Source of the DNA: an uncultured Eubacterium sp.
GTDB lineage: Bacteria; Bacillota; Clostridia; Peptostreptococcales; Anaerovoracaceae
DNA length: 64,000 nt
Direction of reading: 5' to 3'
Assembly (NCBI GenBank): GCA_937900695.1
Contig: CALCFD010000028.1
Coordinates: 1-64,000, forward strand
The position numbers and the translations under genes are program-made. How positions within the stretch are numbered: position 1 is the stretch's first letter; every line of letters begins with the position of its first letter. The notes under the pieces are model-generated. The model ran no database searches and was not told the DNA's origin. It was given only the letters and a program-made list of their open reading frames with translations. Below, piece by piece: positions 60,784-64,000 of this stretch.

Positions 60784-61449
60784 ATGAGAATATTAGTGGT
60801 TGAAGATGAAAAACGTCTTGCTAAAGCACTTGGGGAAATTTTAGCAGGAGAAAAATACATGGTTGACGTAGTTTATGATGGACAAGATGGCTTTGACTAT
60901 GCTATGGAAGACATATATGATGCTATAGTTCTTGATGTTATGCTTCCGCATATGGATGGGTTTACGGTAGCTAAAAACTTAAGAGAGCAAAAAATCGAAA
61001 CGCCTATTATAATGTTAACTGCAAAAGATGCTATTTCAGATAAGATTTCAGGCCTAGACTATGGAGCAGATGATTATATGACTAAACCATTTGCACCAGA
61101 GGAACTTTTAGCACGCATTAGAGCCATTACTAGGAGAAAAGGTGAAGTAATCATGAACAAGCTTACTTTAAATGACTTATCCCTTGATCTTGAAAGCAGC
61201 ACCTTATCTAAAAATGAAAAATCAGTAAGGCTGAATTTTAAGGAATTTGAGATAATGAAACTTTTTATGTCTAATCCAAATAGTACTTATTCTAAGGAGG
61301 ATTTAATAAGAAAAGTATGGGGCTATGAAAGTGATGCTACAGATAATAATGTAGAAGCATATATTTCATTTCTAAGAAAAAAACTAATGCATATTGGTTC
61401 TGAAATGAAGATAGAGGCCATTAGAAAAGTAGGATACAGATTATGCTAA
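60784..61449 (+). CDS. OmpR/PhoB-family response regulator
   Basis: A 221-residue regulator. Receiver domain: acidic pair Glu7/Asp8, phosphoacceptor Asp51 in IVLDVMLPHMDG, and Lys in YMTKPFAPEELL. The C-terminal winged helix ends in ATDNNVEAYISFLRKKL and IRKVGYRLC. ATG at 60784 after GGAGG; an upstream ATG lacks a site. It overlaps the kinase gene by 7 nt. Targets unknown. Confidence 0.92.
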   Translation: MRILVVEDEKRLAKALGEILAGEKYMVDVVYDGQDGFDYAMEDIYDAIVLDVMLPHMDGFTVAKNLREQKIETPIIMLTAKDAISDKISGLDYGADDYMTKPFAPEELLARIRAITRRKGEVIMNKLTLNDLSLDLESSTLSKNEKSVRLNFKEFEIMKLFMSNPNSTYSKEDLIRKVWGYESDATDNNVEAYISFLRKKLMHIGSEMKIEAIRKVGYRLC

Positions 61450-62687
61450 AAAATCTTAAAAGAAAATTTATTATGACAAACATGCTACTGGTAGGAATAG
61501 CCCTACTAGTAGTTTTTGTATCTATATGTACAAATATTTATTCAAGTCAGTTAAGAGAAATAAATCGATCATTACATGCTCCACTTGGAGCACCTATAAG
61601 TAAAGACGGTGAATTTGGTTATATGACTTCAGTTATAGTTGTTGCAGGACTTGATGGTGAGATTTATGAAACATATGTTAGAGGAGCTTCTCTTGATAGA
61701 GATAATTTGAGCTATGCTGTAAATCAAGCTGTAGAAGATGAAGTAAATAAAGGCAGAGTAAAAAAATTGAGCTTGTTCTTTGAAAAAAGGTTGATAAGTG
61801 AAGACAAATATGTAATTGCTTTTGTAGACTCATCAAGATTTGATGAAACTATGTTACACAGTATTTTGGTTTTATTTATTTTATATACTTTGGCTATGAT
61901 TGTGGTTTATTTTATAAGTTGTTTTACAGCATCTATTGCAATAAAACCTGTTCAAAAGTCATGGGATCAACAAAAACGCTTTGTAGCTGATGCATCTCAT
62001 GAGCTTAAAACTCCATTGACGGTAATTCTTGCAAATAACGAAATTCTGAAATCTAAGAAAAATGCTATTATTAAAGATGAGCAACAATGGATAGATAGTA
62101 CTATTGATGAAGCACGTCATATGAAAAAATTAGTTGAAGATATGCTATTTTTAGCTAAAAATGATAGTGCTGATATAAAGCAACAACGCACAGAAGTTGA
62201 TTTAAGTGAATTAGTCTTAGGTGATGTTTTGCAGTTTGATCCTGTTGCTTACGAAACTGGAGTTGACTTGGATTGTAAAATAGATGAAAGTATAAGTTTT
62301 ATTGCTGATGGAACTCAAATGAAGCAACTTATGCATATTTTAATTGACAATGGCATAAAGTATGCGATATCAGAGGAGGGTAATCCGGAAGTTTTAGTAG
62401 AACTTAAAAGAGATAGCAAGATAGAAATAACAGTTAAAAATACATGTAAAATGCTTTCTCAAAACCAAATTGATCATATATTTGATAGATTTTATCGTGG
62501 CGATGATGCAAGAACACGTATATACTCTTATGAGGGAAGTGAAAGTGATATTGGTGGTGGTTATGGTTTAGGACTTGCAATAGCTAAAGCAATAGTAGAA
62601 AATCACAATGGTAAAATACTTGTAAAAAGTGATATTGATGCTGGCCCAAATGGTAAAGAAGGTATTGAGTTTAAAGTGATTTTTTAG
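61443..62687 (+). CDS. Sensor histidine kinase
   Basis: A 414-residue kinase with two membrane helices (residues ~10-30 and ~138-160) around a ~105-residue extracellular sensor. There is no clear HAMP domain; the H-box FVADASHELKTPLTV (phospho-His) follows soon after TM2. N-box DNGIKYA, F-box FDRFYRGDD and G-box GYGLGLAIAKAI are intact. It pairs with the preceding regulator; the signal is unknown. Confidence 0.91.
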   Translation: MLKNLKRKFIMTNMLLVGIALLVVFVSICTNIYSSQLREINRSLHAPLGAPISKDGEFGYMTSVIVVAGLDGEIYETYVRGASLDRDNLSYAVNQAVEDEVNKGRVKKLSLFFEKRLISEDKYVIAFVDSSRFDETMLHSILVLFILYTLAMIVVYFISCFTASIAIKPVQKSWDQQKRFVADASHELKTPLTVILANNEILKSKKNAIIKDEQQWIDSTIDEARHMKKLVEDMLFLAKNDSADIKQQRTEVDLSELVLGDVLQFDPVAYETGVDLDCKIDESISFIADGTQMKQLMHILIDNGIKYAISEEGNPEVLVELKRDSKIEITVKNTCKMLSQNQIDHIFDRFYRGDDARTRIYSYEGSESDIGGGYGLGLAIAKAIVENHNGKILVKSDIDAGPNGKEGIEFKVIF

Positions 62688-62744
62688 ACTTCACAATACT
62701 TTCTGTAACAAAGAATATAAAGTTTAAAATATGTTGGAATTTTG

Positions 62745-62780
62745 AAAACTCATACTCGTTTAAGGTGTGAGTTTTTATTT
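62745..62780 (+). terminator. Terminator of the two-component system
   Basis: AAAACTCATAC / GTGTGAGTTTT with a 9-nt loop, then TATTTT. Confidence 0.87.
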
Positions 62781-62842
62781 TAGCAATTTTTATATTGACA
62801 TCAACGGAATTAGAAAATCTTTAAAATTGATTTAATTAAATA

Positions 62843-62866
62843 AAGCGCATGGGAATCCATACGCTT
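62843..62866 (-). terminator. Terminator of the alarmone synthetase gene
   Basis: Minus strand AAGCGTATGG / CCATGCGCTT, 4-nt loop, then TATTTAATT. The weak U-tract lowers confidence. Confidence 0.65.
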
Positions 62867-62906
62867 ATCTTCGAATTTACTTTTATTCAATTTGACTTAA
62901 CTCAAT

Positions 62907-63581
62907 TTAATTGTTGATTTCTTCGTTGTGAATGGCTTCCATCATGTCATCTATTTCTTTCATTTGCTTAGCACATTCTTTTAAGCTGGTAGCAGCAGAA
63001 GAGCTAAGTGCTTTACCATCACGTTTATATTTTAGTTCGTGTTCTAAGCTTGCCCAAGTGTCCATAACGATAGTTCTAATCTGAACTTCAACAGGTACTT
63101 TTTCAACACAATCAGATAAAAATACAGGAACTAATATAACAAGATGTAAACTTCTATAGCCACTTGGCTTAGGATTTTTTATGTAATCCTTTTCACGAAC
63201 AAGTTCAATATCATTTTGTTGAAGTAACATTTGACTAATTCTATAAATATCACTATTATATTTGCATATAACTCTTATACCAGCAATGTCGGTAAGCTTT
63301 TTAAATGCCTTAGAATCAAAAGCATAGCCTTTACGATCTATTTTTTCAAAAATACTTTGGATAGACTTTACTCGACATTCCATATGATGAATAGGGTTAT
63401 AAGAGTGGTTAACATGAAATTCATCATCTAATATTTCTAGCTTTGTGCTAACTTCTTTAATAGCGGCGTGATATAAATTACGCACTTCTAAAAATTCTTG
63501 AGCTTGTCTAGCCATCGGCTTAAACTCGTCAGGTATTAAATCTAAATCTATTTTTAAGTTTTCTTGTTTTTCAATTATCAT
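62907..63581 (-). CDS. Small alarmone synthetase (RelA/SpoT domain, RelQ-like)
   Basis: A 224-residue protein with only the (p)ppGpp synthetase domain: KKLTDIAGIRVICKYNSDIYRI, YIKNPKPSGYRSLHLVI (pyrophosphate transfer loop), VPVEVQIRTIVMDTWASLEHELKYK. The hydrolase domain of Rel is absent. It makes (p)ppGpp in response to transcriptional or wall stress rather than via ribosomes. TAGGAGAATTAA lies before the ATG. It follows the MBL-fold gene by 14 nt. Confidence 0.9.
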   Translation of the reverse strand: MIIEKQENLKIDLDLIPDEFKPMARQAQEFLEVRNLYHAAIKEVSTKLEILDDEFHVNHSYNPIHHMECRVKSIQSIFEKIDRKGYAFDSKAFKKLTDIAGIRVICKYNSDIYRISQMLLQQNDIELVREKDYIKNPKPSGYRSLHLVILVPVFLSDCVEKVPVEVQIRTIVMDTWASLEHELKYKRDGKALSSSAATSLKECAKQMKEIDDMMEAIHNEEINN

Positions 63582-63595
63582 TTAATTCTCCTAGC

Positions 63596-64000
63596 TTAGT
63601 CAGTTAAAATATTTAATTTTTTAAAAGCATACTCCTTCACTGGCTTAAGCATAAATCTTTTCTTTTTAAAGTCGGCAGTTCCACTATTAATCCTCGATAA
63701 TGCAAGTTTGGCATATGATATAATCTGAGGTTTTATACTTATAGAGTTATGAGCCGGATGGATGATATTAATAGAATCTATCATATCTTCTAGTGATGTC
63801 ATAGAAGCTTCATAATCTCTTAAATCAGAATTACCGAAAAAGTCAGATTTAAACATACCATAAAGGGTACCTTCATATATAACGTCTCCAGAAAATAGTA
63901 TACCATTAGTTTCGTCAAAAAGACAAATAGAGTCTTCTGTATGTCCTGGAGTGTGGATTACTCTCAAAACTCTGTTTCCAAGATCAAAAATTTGGCCATC
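63596..64000 (-). CDS. MBL-fold metallo-hydrolase, N terminus outside the window
   Basis: An open frame continues through the window edge (DGQIFDLGNRVLRVIHTPGHTEDS reading inwards), so only the last ~134 residues are seen. HTPGHTEDS carries a zinc-ligand His, LFSGDVIYEG the bridging Asp and HPAHN the last His of the metallo-beta-lactamase fold. The HxHxDH motif should lie upstream, beyond position 64000. It probably belongs to the glyoxalase II-like group; substrate unknown. Confidence 0.8.
   Translation of the reverse strand, partial: DGQIFDLGNRVLRVIHTPGHTEDSICLFDETNGILFSGDVIYEGTLYGMFKSDFFGNSDLRDYEASMTSLEDMIDSINIIHPAHNSISIKPQIISYAKLALSRINSGTADFKKKRFMLKPVKEYAFKKLNILTD

Noticed and set aside
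1..64000. tRNA or rRNA genes
   Set aside because: All intergenic regions were read for cloverleaf patterns and CCA ends; none was convincing.

Overview
The window reads as chromosomal DNA of a low-GC, anaerobic Gram-positive bacterium of the class Clostridia. Evidence: AT-rich sequence, strong GGAGG ribosome binding sites, short U-tract terminators, a FabT/FabK-type fatty acid operon, a raiA-motif RNA next to the hibernation factor gene, a cdaA-cdaR-glmM-glmS cluster, a 2[4Fe-4S] ferredoxin, peptidase T and cobalamin nucleotide-loop genes. I cannot name genus or species. No tRNA, rRNA or CRISPR array was seen.

Layout. 1-4090: 3' tip of a group II intron, a decayed molbindin gene and a molybdate ABC operon (modABC) with a DUF364 metal-binding-type protein and a flavoredoxin-like protein. 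4098-8680: patatin (minus), then sirtuin-surE-cysteine hydrolase-DUF2156. 8739-10179: thiolase. 10881-20421: complete type II fatty acid synthesis operon fabT-fabH-acpP-fabK-fabD-fabG-fabF-accB-fabZ-accC-accD-accA behind one promoter and one FabT-type palindrome. 20420-23210: HD protein, AEC transporter, EamA transporter. 23362-26938: cobT-cobU-cobS-cobU-like-cobC. 26976-34152 (minus): marR, two half ABC exporters, birA (the ligase that would biotinylate AccB) and a UvrD-type helicase. 34239-38579: CmpB-like membrane protein, pepT, a 55-residue ferredoxin and a surface protein broken by an in-frame TAG. 38579-39784 (minus): bcp-yaaA. 39843-41879: an array of three repeated small-RNA-like units, a LysR regulator and a fourth, different RNA-like unit. 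41885-44505 (minus): purC, nadE. 44622-49809: yhaM-cca-recD2-comF, overlapping. 49820-55887: raiA RNA, hpf, cdaA-cdaR-glmM-glmS. 55909-57746: S-adenosylhomocysteinase and a DUF436 protein. 57937-64000: TrxB-like reductase, gltX, a two-component system, a small alarmone synthetase and an MBL-fold hydrolase cut by the window edge.

The most unusual part is 39843-41879. Three tandem ~160-bp blocks on the minus strand share a -10-like box, an invariant core and a terminator whose stem changes by compensatory substitutions. Upstream of each lies a CGATA/TATCG dyad, placed 30, 30 and 33 nt before the -10 box. A fourth unit of unrelated sequence past the LysR gene has the same kind of dyad 30 nt before its -10 box and ends in its own terminator. 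I infer a LysR-controlled small RNA regulon. This rests on sequence reading only; no search or expression data were available.
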